DNA from: Pyruvatibacter sp. | GTDB lineage: Bacteria > Pseudomonadota > Alphaproteobacteria > CGMCC-115125 | NCBI RefSeq assembly: GCF_040219635.1 | Contig: NZ_JAVJSC010000003.1 | Location: 196,501-260,500 of the forward strand | Direction of reading: 5' to 3' | Length of the DNA stretch: 64,000 nucleotides | Shown: in pieces, positions 9,853 to 18,891 of the stretch | Layout of the letters: the number at the start of each line of letters is the position of its first letter | Numbering within the stretch: the first letter of the stretch is position 1 | The notes under the pieces: model-generated | Told to the model about the DNA's origin: nothing | Database searches by the model: none | What the model saw: only the letters and a program-made list of their open reading frames with translations | Translations under genes and position numbers: made by a program

Positions 9853-9917
9853 ATGTTCTATCCTTGCGCAAACCTATGGGCGCGCGCCGCTTCCGCTTCA
9901 ATCTTAGGCATCATCCC

Positions 9918-10955
9918 ATGCTCAACCGACTTCCCAAAACCGCTCTGCCGCTTTTGGCACTGCTGGTACTGACCGGCCTCTACTGGCTGTATTGGAGCAC
10001 CCTGGCTGACCGTCTGAAGACTGATGTTGCAGCATGGGCACAGGCACAGGCCGCAAATGGCGTGACCATTACCTGGAGCGATATGCGCGCACGTGGCTGG
10101 CCGCTACGCCTGCGCCTGGAGCTCGATGATCTGCGCTACGAAGCATCGCAGGCACAAACACCCTGGGCATGGTCCACTCCTGAGTTTCATGCCCATGCCC
10201 TGCCCTACCGCCTGACCCACATCATTGCCAGCGCCCAAAGCCCGATGCGCTTTGAAACATTGACTGGTCCTGACAAACAACAATGGGAAATTGTCGCAGG
10301 CAGCACGGAAGCAAGCTACGTTTTTGAAGAAGGAACGGCTGCCCGCCTTGCCATTGATATACAAATGGCAAAAGCCACCCGCCTCGACCGGCCTGATGCC
10401 TCGACGCTTGTCGGTGCCAACCGCTTTCAGGTCCATGCGCGCCGTGCGGAAGATGTAGCGGGAGCGGCCAACATTGCAGTCCGCGCGAGCGGCATATCAT
10501 TGGACAAGGACCTAGCCCCCGGTCTGGTGGATATTTTGGGACCAACCATCGCTCATGTAGGTATCCAGTCGCGGGTTACCGCCAATGCGGGCGACGCTGT
10601 ATTCCGCGACCTTGCCTTGCTCCGGTTGCGGGGTAGCGAGATACAGGTTTCACAGGGCACGGTGACATGGGGCACGAGCAATGCAACGGGCACCGGCAAG
10701 CTCGACATTGCCCCGGACGGCACACCAGACGGCCGCTTTGACACGACGTTGAGTGGCTACGACACGATCATCGAAGGGTTGGTAAGGCAGGGCCTTGTTG
10801 AAGCGCGCCTGGAAGGCACACTTAAAGCTGCCATGTCACTCCTGTCACTTACATCAGGGGCGCAGGCGGGCAGTGTCCGCGTTCCGGTCATTGTGCGCGC
10901 GGGTGATGTGTATCTGGGGCCGGTCCGTGTGAGCGGCGCAACCCGGACGCCTTAG
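9918..10955 (+). CDS. DUF2125 family envelope protein
   Basis: A 345-residue protein with an N-terminal membrane anchor (about residues 8-30), then a beta-rich extracytoplasmic domain with the RGWPLRLRLEL pattern typical of the DUF2125 family in alphaproteobacteria. The function is not established. ATG at 9918 puts the hydrophobic helix at the very N-terminus. The frame extends upstream to 9843 with other possible starts. It converges on tyrC with 6 bases between the stop codons. Confidence 0.82.
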   Translation: MLNRLPKTALPLLALLVLTGLYWLYWSTLADRLKTDVAAWAQAQAANGVTITWSDMRARGWPLRLRLELDDLRYEASQAQTPWAWSTPEFHAHALPYRLTHIIASAQSPMRFETLTGPDKQQWEIVAGSTEASYVFEEGTAARLAIDIQMAKATRLDRPDASTLVGANRFQVHARRAEDVAGAANIAVRASGISLDKDLAPGLVDILGPTIAHVGIQSRVTANAGDAVFRDLALLRLRGSEIQVSQGTVTWGTSNATGTGKLDIAPDGTPDGRFDTTLSGYDTIIEGLVRQGLVEARLEGTLKAAMSLLSLTSGAQAGSVRVPVIVRAGDVYLGPVRVSGATRTP

Positions 10956-10961
10956 TGATTC

Positions 10962-11936
10962 CTAATCGTCCGTGTTCGTTTTGCCGGCGGCATCCGGTTT
11001 GGCATGGCGGCCAAAATCCGGCACCGCTGAATCCTGCCCGGCATCAATGATGCTCCGGCGGATGTCGCGGGTGCGCGAAAACAGCGTGAACAGTGCGTCG
11101 CCGTCGCCCCAGCGGATAGCGCGTTGCAGGGCCGACAAGTCTTCGGTAAACCGCCCAAGCATTTCCAGCACCGCCTCGCGGTTGTTCAAAAACACATCCC
11201 GCCACATGGTGGGGTCTGAAGCTGCAATGCGCGTGAAATCACGAAAGCCACCGGCAGAATATTTGATGACATCAGACTGCGTAACGTCTTCAAGGTCAGA
11301 GGCCGTTCCCACAATGTTGTAGGCGATGAGATGCGGCAGATGACTGGTAATGGCGAGCACCAGATCATGATGATGCGGGTCCATGAACTCAACGTCACTC
11401 CCGCAGCCGCGCCAGAACTGGGCCAGCGTTGCCACCTCCGCACGATCTGCGATGTGCGATGCATCACCCTGACCACCACCTAAAGGGGTGAGAATGCACC
11501 AGCGTCCGTCAAACAGTTCCGCAAAGCCCGCATCCGGCCCTGACTGTTCCGTGCCTGCAATAGGGTGACCGGGCACAAAATGCACGCCGTCTGGAATAAA
11601 CGGACCTACGTCACGCACCACAGCCGATTTAACAGAACCCACATCCGTGACAATTGCTCCGGGTTTGAGCACCGGCGCGATGGTTTCTGCGAGCGCACCA
11701 AACGCGCCAACCGGCGCACACAGCACGATCAGGTCAGCATTCCTGGCAGCGTCCTTGGCGGTATCGCAAACCACATCGCAAAGCCCAAGTTCTGCGGCCC
11801 GCGCACGGGTTTCAGACGACCGGGCATAGCCCGCTATCTGCCTTGCCAGCCCGCCGCGCCGGGTGGCGCGTGCCAGTGATGCACCCAGAAGCCCAAGCCC
11901 CAGAATGGCAACACGGCCAAACAGCGGTTCGCTCAT
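10962..11936 (-). CDS. tyrC: Prephenate/arogenate dehydrogenase
   Basis: Oxidatively decarboxylates prephenate or arogenate with NAD(P) in tyrosine synthesis. The N-terminal Rossmann motif ILGLGLLGASLA, the HPIAGTEQSGP active-site segment and the helical dimerisation domain are visible over about 324 residues. ATG at 11936 lies inside the hisC stop region (GTGATG). GTG at 11939 would add one residue. It is the last gene of the operon chorismate mutase-hisC-tyrC, so it should act on the transaminated or keto product of the preceding steps. The choice between arogenate and prephenate cannot be read from sequence. Confidence 0.92.
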   Translation of the reverse strand: MSEPLFGRVAILGLGLLGASLARATRRGGLARQIAGYARSSETRARAAELGLCDVVCDTAKDAARNADLIVLCAPVGAFGALAETIAPVLKPGAIVTDVGSVKSAVVRDVGPFIPDGVHFVPGHPIAGTEQSGPDAGFAELFDGRWCILTPLGGGQGDASHIADRAEVATLAQFWRGCGSDVEFMDPHHHDLVLAITSHLPHLIAYNIVGTASDLEDVTQSDVIKYSAGGFRDFTRIAASDPTMWRDVFLNNREAVLEMLGRFTEDLSALQRAIRWGDGDALFTLFSRTRDIRRSIIDAGQDSAVPDFGRHAKPDAAGKTNTDD

Positions 11937-13036
11937 CACGCTGTCTCCCCGGCCATAAATCGGCGAAGGGCTGACACAGCCAGCGCATTGTGTTCATCCA
12001 GCCCAATGGTCAGCCGCAAACAGTCAGGCAACTTGTAGGAGGCCGTTGAGCGCAGGATTAGCCCCTGACTACGCAGATAAGCGTCCGCTGCCTGAGCCGT
12101 GCGACCTTTATCTCCCGAAAACCGCAGCAGCAGAAAATTGGCGACTGCCGGAACGACTTCGATGCCGAGTGCTTCAATTTGCCGGGTCATTGCCACAAGC
12201 GCTTTTTCGTTGTGCTCTACCGCCCTTGCAACATGGCCCGTGTCTTCGATGGCCGCAATCGCTGCCGCCTGCGCCGGGCCGCTGACATTAAACGGCCCAC
12301 GCACACGGTTGAGTGCATCGACGACTGTTTGAGGCCCGTATGCCCAGCCAATACGCAATGCCGCAAGGCCGTGAACTTTGGAAAATGTCCGCGTCATCGC
12401 CACATTCTGCGATGTGGCAACGACCTCGAGCCCGGCTTCATAGTCATTGCGCTGCACATATTCCGCATAGGCAGCATCCAGCACCAGCAATACGTCAGCG
12501 GGCAGCCCGGCCTGCAGGCGCTTGACTTCATCGATCGGAACATACGTCCCCGTTGGGTTGTTGGGGTTGGCGATGAAAACAATTCGAGTGCGGTCAGTTA
12601 CAGCGGCAAGAATGGCGTCCACATCTGTCGTGAGATTTTGCTCAGGCACCTCAACCGGCGTGCCTCCCGCAGCACGTGTGGCAATGGCATAGACTGCAAA
12701 TCCGTGCTCGGTGTGAATGGCTTCGTCGCCTTTACCTAAAAACGCTTGAGCCAGCAGGTGAAACAGTTCGTCGGAGCCGTTGCCGCAGACGAGCCGATCT
12801 GCATCAAGTCCGTAGCGCCTGGCAATCGCGGTGCGCAGCGCGCCATACCCTCCGTCGGGATAGATTTCCAGCGACTTTGCGGCATCCAGAAATGCCTGGC
12901 GCGCGCGCGGGCTTGGTCCCAGCGGCGTTTCGTTGGCCGAAAGTTTGATGGCGGTCTCCCGCCCTGCGATTTTTGCTTCGCCAGCCTTGTAGGGCATGAT
13001 GTCCTCAATGCCCTCACGTGGTGTCAGATCACCCAT
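11936..13036 (-). CDS. hisC: Histidinol-phosphate/aromatic aminotransferase
   Basis: PLP fold-type I aminotransferase of 366 residues. The PLP lysine is in TFSKVHGLAALRIGW, and other family landmarks are NPNNPTG, LDAAYAEY and the C-terminal arginine in LRLTIG. HisC proteins convert imidazole-acetol phosphate to histidinol phosphate, and many also use phenylpyruvate and hydroxyphenylpyruvate. Its place between a chorismate mutase gene and tyrC suggests that here it also serves phenylalanine and tyrosine synthesis. It overlaps tyrC by a few bases. Confidence 0.93.
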   Translation of the reverse strand: MGDLTPREGIEDIMPYKAGEAKIAGRETAIKLSANETPLGPSPRARQAFLDAAKSLEIYPDGGYGALRTAIARRYGLDADRLVCGNGSDELFHLLAQAFLGKGDEAIHTEHGFAVYAIATRAAGGTPVEVPEQNLTTDVDAILAAVTDRTRIVFIANPNNPTGTYVPIDEVKRLQAGLPADVLLVLDAAYAEYVQRNDYEAGLEVVATSQNVAMTRTFSKVHGLAALRIGWAYGPQTVVDALNRVRGPFNVSGPAQAAAIAAIEDTGHVARAVEHNEKALVAMTRQIEALGIEVVPAVANFLLLRFSGDKGRTAQAADAYLRSQGLILRSTASYKLPDCLRLTIGLDEHNALAVSALRRFMAGETA

Positions 13037-13096
13037 CGGGTTATCCTTCGAAAAATCAGTTTTCCGTATTCGGATTAAGTCGCGTTTCCCGCACGG

Positions 13097-14077
13097 TTAC
13101 ACCTCGATTGGCACCGGATACCCGCCAACTGAGTACATTTCACCGAACGGGCCACCGTGAGATCTATGCAGCGCCTCAAGGCGCGCATCGTCATCCGCCA
13201 CATACCCGTCAATGGCAATCAGATGAAGCTGCGGCGCGCCGGCCCCCCGGTCCGTTTCAGGGCCTGCATGGGGATCGTCTGCAAAAGCCAGCCGCCATGC
13301 CGAGATGCCGGCCATGTCGAAGGCGTCTGAACAATTGTCAGGGCTCACAAAGCCTGCGGATGTTGCCACCATCACGCTTATATCATCGCCGGAGTTGCTG
13401 CGTGGCGCCTTGGCAACGGCAACCGCACGCGGGCCGTCCCCGGCCAGATAGCGCCGCCGCAACGGCGCGTCAGGCCGCGATGCCACTACGAATGGCAATG
13501 CGGCAACGATGCGCGGTGAATCATCTGCGGCGTTAAGTAAGGTCCACCATGGCGCGTCGGCAACATTGGCACCGGGCCGCCCGTTCTCCGGAGGCGGCAA
13601 GACAGCAACCCCGGCACTTCCATCCGCCACCTGACGCACAGCATTGCGCGCATCCTCGGCAACCTGAACCGGAATACTGGAACCAAACTGCTGACGTGCC
13701 AGATCAAATCTCTGCACAGCCCCCTCGCCACCCGCAATGACAGCCGCAAAGGGAGCCTGAATGGCAGTCATCGCCGCGATCAGCTCATGCCACAGATCAG
13801 CCACCGACATGAACGGCAGTGGGCCTTTATGGCGCGCTGCAAGTCTCCGAAGCATCTGCGCCTCACGCTCAATGCGGATCGGGCTTGCCGACAGTAGCGC
13901 CGGCCCCTTGGCGGCGGCGACCTGTCCCACAACCTGCGCGCGGGCCATCAGCAGATCGTGAATTTCATCGTCAATCCGGTCAATTTGCGCACGCGCAGCC
14001 TCAAGGTCCGGCTTGCTGTCAGCCGCAGTTTTTCCGGCGGAAATGCCGGACACGGGTGCTTTGGGGGACGCAGACAT
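13097..14077 (-). CDS. Chorismate mutase (AroQ) fused to a degenerate P-protein-like C-terminus
   Basis: Residues about 24-100 are an AroQ chorismate mutase: the ARAQIDRIDDEIHDLLMARA helix, a lysine in AAAKG, and the PIRIEREAQMLRRL helix. This domain converts chorismate to prephenate. The rest, to residue 326, resembles the periplasmic-binding-like prephenate dehydratase fold (FDLARQQFGSS, VAVLPPPENG) followed by an ACT-like stretch. The catalytic TRF motif of prephenate dehydratase is not visible, so only the mutase is probably active. ATG at 14077 is used; TTG at 14080 is the alternative. It is the first gene of the hisC-tyrC operon and divergent from metX. Confidence 0.85.
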   Translation of the reverse strand: MSASPKAPVSGISAGKTAADSKPDLEAARAQIDRIDDEIHDLLMARAQVVGQVAAAKGPALLSASPIRIEREAQMLRRLAARHKGPLPFMSVADLWHELIAAMTAIQAPFAAVIAGGEGAVQRFDLARQQFGSSIPVQVAEDARNAVRQVADGSAGVAVLPPPENGRPGANVADAPWWTLLNAADDSPRIVAALPFVVASRPDAPLRRRYLAGDGPRAVAVAKAPRSNSGDDISVMVATSAGFVSPDNCSDAFDMAGISAWRLAFADDPHAGPETDRGAGAPQLHLIAIDGYVADDDARLEALHRSHGGPFGEMYSVGGYPVPIEV

Positions 14078-14306
14078 CAATCAACAAGCCGATTCAGGGT
14101 ATGCACCAGATCAAACGCTGCATTACTGCCAAAATCGCCTGAGCCGTGCCGGAAAGCGCGTATCAATAGGCGGTGCCCGGCGGAAAATCAAAAAAAACAG
14201 CGCACCCGGCAGAAAGACCGTGCACGAACCGGGGATTGACATGGTCGCCGTCGCTTCCCTAGCTACGCTCCCGTTTTGTGCACAGCGAATAAACTTGCGC
14301 TTCATT

Positions 14307-14329
14307 GGGGTGATGTATTGCGCTCACCC
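14307..14329 (+). promoter_or_regulatory. Hairpin in the metX leader
   Basis: An inverted repeat GGGTGA (14308-14313) and TCACCC (14324-14329) with a 10-base loop ends 9 bases before the metX start at 14339. It could influence metX translation. It does not match the SAM-II consensus that I know from alphaproteobacterial metX/metA leaders. Confidence 0.3.
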
Positions 14330-14338
14330 GGCTATTAG

Positions 14339-15571
14339 ATGGCGGCAATGACCGACATACCTACCCGTTCTGGAAGTACCCCAGCAGGCCGCAGCACGCC
14401 CACAGGCGCAGCGGTGAATGCGCATAGCTTGGTGCACAGGTTCGGCGCCGAGCAACCGCTGGCGCTGGATGGCGGCATCAACCTCACCCCGTTTGAAATT
14501 GCCTACCAGACCTACGGCACACTCAACGCGGACAAGTCAAATGCCGTACTCATCTGCCACGCGCTCACCGGCGATCAGTATGCAGCGGACACGAACCCAA
14601 ACACCGGAAAGCCGGGCTGGTGGCAGCATATGGTCGGCCCCGGCAAACCCATAGATACAGATCGGTTTTTTGTCATCTGCCAGAATGTGATCGGCGGCTG
14701 CCTGGGCACCACCGGCCCCACAGCCACCAATCCAGCTACCGGCGAACCCTACGGGCTGAACTTCCCGGTCATCACCATCGGCGATATGGTACGCGCGCAG
14801 GCCATGCTGGTGGATGCACTGGGCATTGACCAGTTGTTTTGCGTCGCCGGTGGCTCAATGGGCGGTATGCAGGTGCTGGAATGGTGCGCGTCTTACCCGC
14901 AGCGGGTGTTCAGCGCCATGCCCATTGCCACAGCCGCACGCCACTCAGCCCAGAACATTGCGTTTCATGAAGTAGGCCGTCAGGCAATTATGGCTGACCC
15001 GGTATGGAACGGCGGCACCTATACGGCCGACGCCCACCCCACCAAAGGGCTGGCCGTGGCACGCATGGCGGCGCACATCACATATCTTTCGGAAGCAGCA
15101 CTGCACCGCAAGTTTGGCCGCAACCTGCAGGACCGCGAGAACGTGACATACGGGTTCGAAGCCGACTTCCAGATTGAAAGCTACCTGCGCCATCAAGGCT
15201 TTACCTTTGTGGATCGCTTTGATGCCAACGCTTATCTGTTTATCACCCGCGCCATGGACTATTTCGACCTGGCCGCCGACCACGCCCGCCGAACCAAAGC
15301 CGCCGGGACAACCGGTACACTGGCCGACGCCTTCCGTGGTACCGACACGCGGTTTTGCGTCGCGTCGTTCACCAGCGACTGGCTGTACCCCACATCTGAA
15401 AGCCGCGAGATTGTGCGTGCACTGAACGCTGTGGCGGCCAATGTGAGCTTTGTCGAAATTGAAAGCGACAAGGGCCACGACGCATTTTTGCTTGATGAAC
15501 CCGAGTTGTTTGCAACCATCTCGGGCTTCATCGATGCGTCTGCCCGCGCGCGCGGATTGCAGGAGGCGTAA
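14339..15571 (+). CDS. metX: Homoserine O-acyltransferase MetX
   Basis: Acylates homoserine (acetyl- or succinyl-CoA donor) as the first committed step of methionine synthesis. It is an alpha/beta hydrolase of 410 residues. The nucleophile elbow is GGSMGGMQ, and the C-terminal Asp (FTSDWLYP) and His (KGHDAFL) complete the triad. ATG at 14339 has little ribosome site. ATG at 14348, behind a GGCGG stretch, is an alternative that loses three residues. Together with metW it forms a two-gene operon, divergent from the aromatic operon. Acetyl versus succinyl preference cannot be read reliably. Confidence 0.96.
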   Translation: MAAMTDIPTRSGSTPAGRSTPTGAAVNAHSLVHRFGAEQPLALDGGINLTPFEIAYQTYGTLNADKSNAVLICHALTGDQYAADTNPNTGKPGWWQHMVGPGKPIDTDRFFVICQNVIGGCLGTTGPTATNPATGEPYGLNFPVITIGDMVRAQAMLVDALGIDQLFCVAGGSMGGMQVLEWCASYPQRVFSAMPIATAARHSAQNIAFHEVGRQAIMADPVWNGGTYTADAHPTKGLAVARMAAHITYLSEAALHRKFGRNLQDRENVTYGFEADFQIESYLRHQGFTFVDRFDANAYLFITRAMDYFDLAADHARRTKAAGTTGTLADAFRGTDTRFCVASFTSDWLYPTSESREIVRALNAVAANVSFVEIESDKGHDAFLLDEPELFATISGFIDASARARGLQEA

Positions 15572-15580
15572 CGAACAAGA

Positions 15581-16216
15581 ATGGCAGCCACCATGCCCGC
15601 CCCACCCCGCGCCACCCGAGCCGACCTTGCCCGCATCGCCGAGCTTGTGAGCCCCGGCGCCCGCGTGCTCGATGTTGGTTGCGGTGATGGTCACCTGCTG
15701 GAAATACTGCGCGACGAACGCAGCGTGGACGGGCGTGGCGTGGAGCTGTCGCAAACCGGCGTGAATGCGTGCGTGGCGCGCGGGCTTTCAGTTGTTCAGG
15801 GCGATGCGGATACTGATCTTGCTGACTACCCGGAAAGCGCCTTTGATTTCGTTATCTTGTCGCAGACCATTCAGGCAACCCAGAATCCGCGCGAAGTCAT
15901 GAGCCAGATGATGCGCATTGGCGCGCGCGTTATTGTGTCGTTCCCCAATTTTGGTCACTGGAAAGTTCGTGCACATCTTGCCGTCAACGGCACCATGCCA
16001 ATCACCTCAACACTGGACTACCAGTGGTGGGAAACTCCTAACATTCATCTGTGTACGCTCAAGGACTTTGTAGCGCTGTGCGATCTGTTGGGTGCTCAGG
16101 TGGAGCGCGCCATTGTGCTGGGGTCTGCCGGCACCGCGCGCACATTCAAAGGCCCACCCGGCTGGTGGGCAAACCTCACCGCCGAGCAGGCCATTTTTCT
16201 GCTGGAATGCCCGTGA
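15581..16216 (+). CDS. metW: Methionine biosynthesis protein MetW
   Basis: SAM-methyltransferase-fold protein of 211 residues that partners MetX in many proteobacteria and is needed for its activity in several of them. The SAM-binding motif VLDVGCGDGHLLEIL and the segment VILSQTIQATQNPREVMSQMMRIG are clear. It starts 9 bases after the metX stop, and a second ATG at 15593 is possible. It converges on the PII gene with 10 bases between stop codons. Confidence 0.95.
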   Translation: MAATMPAPPRATRADLARIAELVSPGARVLDVGCGDGHLLEILRDERSVDGRGVELSQTGVNACVARGLSVVQGDADTDLADYPESAFDFVILSQTIQATQNPREVMSQMMRIGARVIVSFPNFGHWKVRAHLAVNGTMPITSTLDYQWWETPNIHLCTLKDFVALCDLLGAQVERAIVLGSAGTARTFKGPPGWWANLTAEQAIFLLECP

Positions 16217-16226
16217 GGACGCATAC

Positions 16227-16571
16227 CTAGCCGGCAATGGCCTCTGAACCGGATTCGCCTGTTCGAATGCGCAGCGCAGACAAAAGATCGCTAACAAAGA
16301 TCTTGCCATCGCCAATTTTCCCGGTGTTGGCAGCGCCCGCAATGGCTTCAACAACCTTGTCGGCCATGGCGTCGTCGCATGCCACATCCACCCGCACCTT
16401 GGGCACAAGCTGAACGATATATTCTGCGCCGCGATAAACCTCTGTCTGGCCTTTCTGGCGACCATAGCCCTTCACTTCGCAGACGGTCAGTCCCTGAATG
16501 CCGATTGCTGACACTGCGTTCAATACTTCATCAATACGCGACGGCTTGATGATTGCTGTGACCATACGCAT
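16227..16571 (-). CDS. PII nitrogen regulatory protein (GlnB/GlnK)
   Basis: Small trimeric signal protein (114 residues) that reads 2-oxoglutarate, ATP/ADP and, through uridylylation, glutamine. The T-loop tyrosine of YRGAEY is residue 51, and the GKIGDGKIFV nucleotide-binding segment and RIRTGE end are present. The frame extends 31 residues upstream, but ATG at 16571 gives the universal MxxVTAIIKP start. No amtB or glnA lies beside it, so GlnB versus GlnK cannot be decided. It is separated by 62 bases from the upstream methyltransferase gene. Confidence 0.95.
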   Translation of the reverse strand: MRMVTAIIKPSRIDEVLNAVSAIGIQGLTVCEVKGYGRQKGQTEVYRGAEYIVQLVPKVRVDVACDDAMADKVVEAIAGAANTGKIGDGKIFVSDLLSALRIRTGESGSEAIAG

Positions 16572-16633
16572 GACGTTTCCTGTCCTTGTTTTTGGGTACC
16601 TGCAACAGCAGCGATTTTCTTGGTTTGTGAGCG

Positions 16634-17428
16634 CTACGGTATGCGTGCGCCAGCAGCCGGGCAAGAGGGAGTGACATCATGCCCTGAAAAACCTGCTTCG
16701 CGTGCAGACGCCGGTATGCGCGCAGGCGCTACAAGTGGCAACCTGCGCCGGGCGCGCTCACGGTGGCCGGTAGGCGCATAAATCTGCTTGGTGGCCTCCA
16801 CCAGAATGACGCCCGAAAAACGCGGCCAGAGCGCAGAGCCCACCCGCTCCCAGGCAACAGCCGAACGCAGGAAAAAACGCCAGCCAATGGGAGGCATGAA
16901 CAGTGCCGATGACCACTCGACAGGCGTGAACATGGCACTGCGCAGCAGCGCAACAAGTTGACCGCGTGAAAACGGTGTGCCGTGACCAAATGGTGTGCCC
17001 TCGCCCCGCGCCCACATGCCGCGCCGGTTGGGTGCCACTATCAAAATCCGGCCGCCGGGTGCCAGCACCCGCCAGGCCTCCCGCAGCGCCGGGCGCATCT
17101 GGTCGGCTGCTTCCAGTTGATGAACCAGCAACAAGCGATCTGCGGATGAATCAGGTAACGGCAAACACACTTCATCCACCAGCCCGGTGAGGTATTTGCC
17201 GTCACGCGGCCAATGGACCACGCCTTGCTGGGCGGGCATGAGCGCAAGCACCCGGCCGGCTTCATCCCGAAACTGCCCCAGATAGGGCGTGGCATAGCCA
17301 AGCCCGGCAACGGTCATGCCGCTGACATCGGGCCAGCACGCGCGCACAGCACGCCCCACAAGCCGACGCGCAACGCGCCCCAGCGGCCGTCCATAAAAAT
17401 CCCGCAGGTCAATGACATCAAGGTGCAT
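16634..17428 (-). CDS. Class I SAM-dependent methyltransferase-like protein next to gloB
   Basis: A 264-residue protein with a Methyltransf_11-like domain. The glycine motif is weak (VAGLGYATPYLGQF), while the later segment REAWRVLAPGGRILIVAPNRRGMWA is a clear post-motif III stretch. An arginine-rich C-terminus follows residue 225. ATG at 17428 is used; TTG at 17434 is also in frame. This gene is commonly found divergent from the glyoxalase II gene in alphaproteobacteria, as here. Its substrate is unknown. Confidence 0.82.
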   Translation of the reverse strand: MHLDVIDLRDFYGRPLGRVARRLVGRAVRACWPDVSGMTVAGLGYATPYLGQFRDEAGRVLALMPAQQGVVHWPRDGKYLTGLVDEVCLPLPDSSADRLLLVHQLEAADQMRPALREAWRVLAPGGRILIVAPNRRGMWARGEGTPFGHGTPFSRGQLVALLRSAMFTPVEWSSALFMPPIGWRFFLRSAVAWERVGSALWPRFSGVILVEATKQIYAPTGHRERARRRLPLVAPARIPASAREAGFSGHDVTPSCPAAGARIP

Positions 17429-17553
17429 GGACAAGACGCTAGCAAACTTCCCTTAACGGGTCTTGCCCTGCCGATCTGCAGATTGAACCGGGGCTCACAG
17501 CAGCCTAGTCTGTGCCCAGTCCGTCAGTTCAGTTGCAGCCCCCGGAGCGCGTC

Positions 17554-18324
17554 ATGTCTCACCTCATTGTTCATCAGTTTCCCTGTCTCAACGACAATTA
17601 CGGGTTTTTGCTGCACGCCCCTGAGACCGGCGAAACCGCCGCGATCGACACACCGGAGGTCGCGCCTATTCTGCGCGAACTGGAAGACAAAGGCTGGACA
17701 CTGACGCATATCCTCAACACCCATCACCACTTCGATCATGCAGGCGGCAACCAGGAACTCAAGACACGCACCGGGTGCACGATCATCGGCCCCAAAGACG
17801 AGGCTGACAAAATACCCGGCATCGACCGGGCGGTGGGCGATGGCGACGAGGTGCTGTTTGGGGGCCAGAGCGCCCGTGTCATTGGCGTGCCTGGCCACAC
17901 CGCAGGCCATATCGCGTATCATTTCGGTAGCCAAAATCTGGCGTTTGTAGGCGACACGCTGTTTGCTCTTGGATGCGGTCGCCTGTTTGAAGGCACACCC
18001 GCCCAGATGTGGACCAGCCTGCAAAAGCTCATCGCCCTGCCGGATGAGACAGTTGTCTATTGTGCCCATGAATACACGCAGGCCAACGCCAGGTTCGCCC
18101 TGAGTGTGGAGCCGGACAACGACGCCCTGCATGAGCGCGCCCGCCAGATTGATGAAAAGCGCCGAAAAGGCCAACCAACAGTGCCGACAACCATTGGCCT
18201 TGAAAAATCCACCAACCCGTTCTTGCGTCCATCCAGTGGTGACCTGCAACGCACCATAGGCCTTGAAGGTGCAGACCTTGTGGATGTGTTCGCCAAAACC
18301 CGCGCCCTTAAAGACAATTTCTGA
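17554..18324 (+). CDS. gloB: Hydroxyacylglutathione hydrolase (glyoxalase II)
   Basis: Hydrolyses S-lactoylglutathione to D-lactate and glutathione, the second step of methylglyoxal detoxification. It is a metallo-beta-lactamase-fold enzyme of 256 residues. The metal motif THHHFDHAGG, the PGHTAGHI histidine, the bridging aspartate in FVGDTLFALGCGR and HEYT are all present. ATG at 17554 follows a GGAG site. A GTG 42 bases upstream is less likely. The stop overlaps the next start by one base. Confidence 0.96.
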   Translation: MSHLIVHQFPCLNDNYGFLLHAPETGETAAIDTPEVAPILRELEDKGWTLTHILNTHHHFDHAGGNQELKTRTGCTIIGPKDEADKIPGIDRAVGDGDEVLFGGQSARVIGVPGHTAGHIAYHFGSQNLAFVGDTLFALGCGRLFEGTPAQMWTSLQKLIALPDETVVYCAHEYTQANARFALSVEPDNDALHERARQIDEKRRKGQPTVPTTIGLEKSTNPFLRPSSGDLQRTIGLEGADLVDVFAKTRALKDNF

Positions 18325-18785
18325 TGGATGCCAAAAGCATCATCGCGGCGCTCAATCTGAAACCACACCCGGAAGGTGGTCATTTTGTTGAGACATTCCG
18401 CGATTCCTCCAGAGGAGATCGGGGCGATGATCACAGCAGTGATCGCGCGCATTCAACCGCCATCTACTATTTGCTCGAAGCCGGTGAAGTTTCCCATTGG
18501 CACCGCGTGCTGGATGCTGCCGAAGTCTGGCATTGGTATGCAGGCGGTCCATTGGCCCTGACTGTCTCGCCTGATGGTCATGACGCCACAGCGTTACGTC
18601 TGGGCCCTGAACTGGCGGCGGGTCAACGCCCACAGGCGATTGTGCCTGCAGGCCACTGGCAAACTGCGGAAAGCCTTGGCGCCTGGACCCTGTGCGGCTG
18701 CACAGTTGCTCCTGGCTTTGAGTTTGCCTCTTTTGAAATGGCGCCGGCTGACTGGTTCCCCAAGCCGCGCCCGCCGCAGGGCTGA
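18324..18785 (+). CDS. Cupin protein of the DUF985 family
   Basis: A 153-residue single-domain cupin, overlapping gloB by one base and therefore coupled to it. The DUF985 pattern is visible: LKPHPEGGHFVETFRD near the N-terminus, SHWHRVLDAAEVWHWYAGGP in the middle, and GCTVAPGFEFASFEM near the end. Conserved histidines may hold a metal or a sugar-like ligand. No reaction has been established for the family to my knowledge. Coupling to gloB hints at a carbonyl or glutathione-related role, which is only inference. Confidence 0.88.
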   Translation: MDAKSIIAALNLKPHPEGGHFVETFRDSSRGDRGDDHSSDRAHSTAIYYLLEAGEVSHWHRVLDAAEVWHWYAGGPLALTVSPDGHDATALRLGPELAAGQRPQAIVPAGHWQTAESLGAWTLCGCTVAPGFEFASFEMAPADWFPKPRPPQG

Positions 18786-18891
18786 TCCACGCATAGACCG
18801 CTCTCCCAAGCCGTCCATTTCATGACTCACACCCATGGCACCATTGCTGTAAGCTTTGCCAAGGAATTGGGGGATTTCGGGGGCGGTTCAC

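Noticed and set aside
14081..14338. SAM-II riboswitch before metX
   Set aside because: Looked for its conserved stem and pseudoknot segments and did not find them. Only a simple hairpin is present, so no riboswitch is called.
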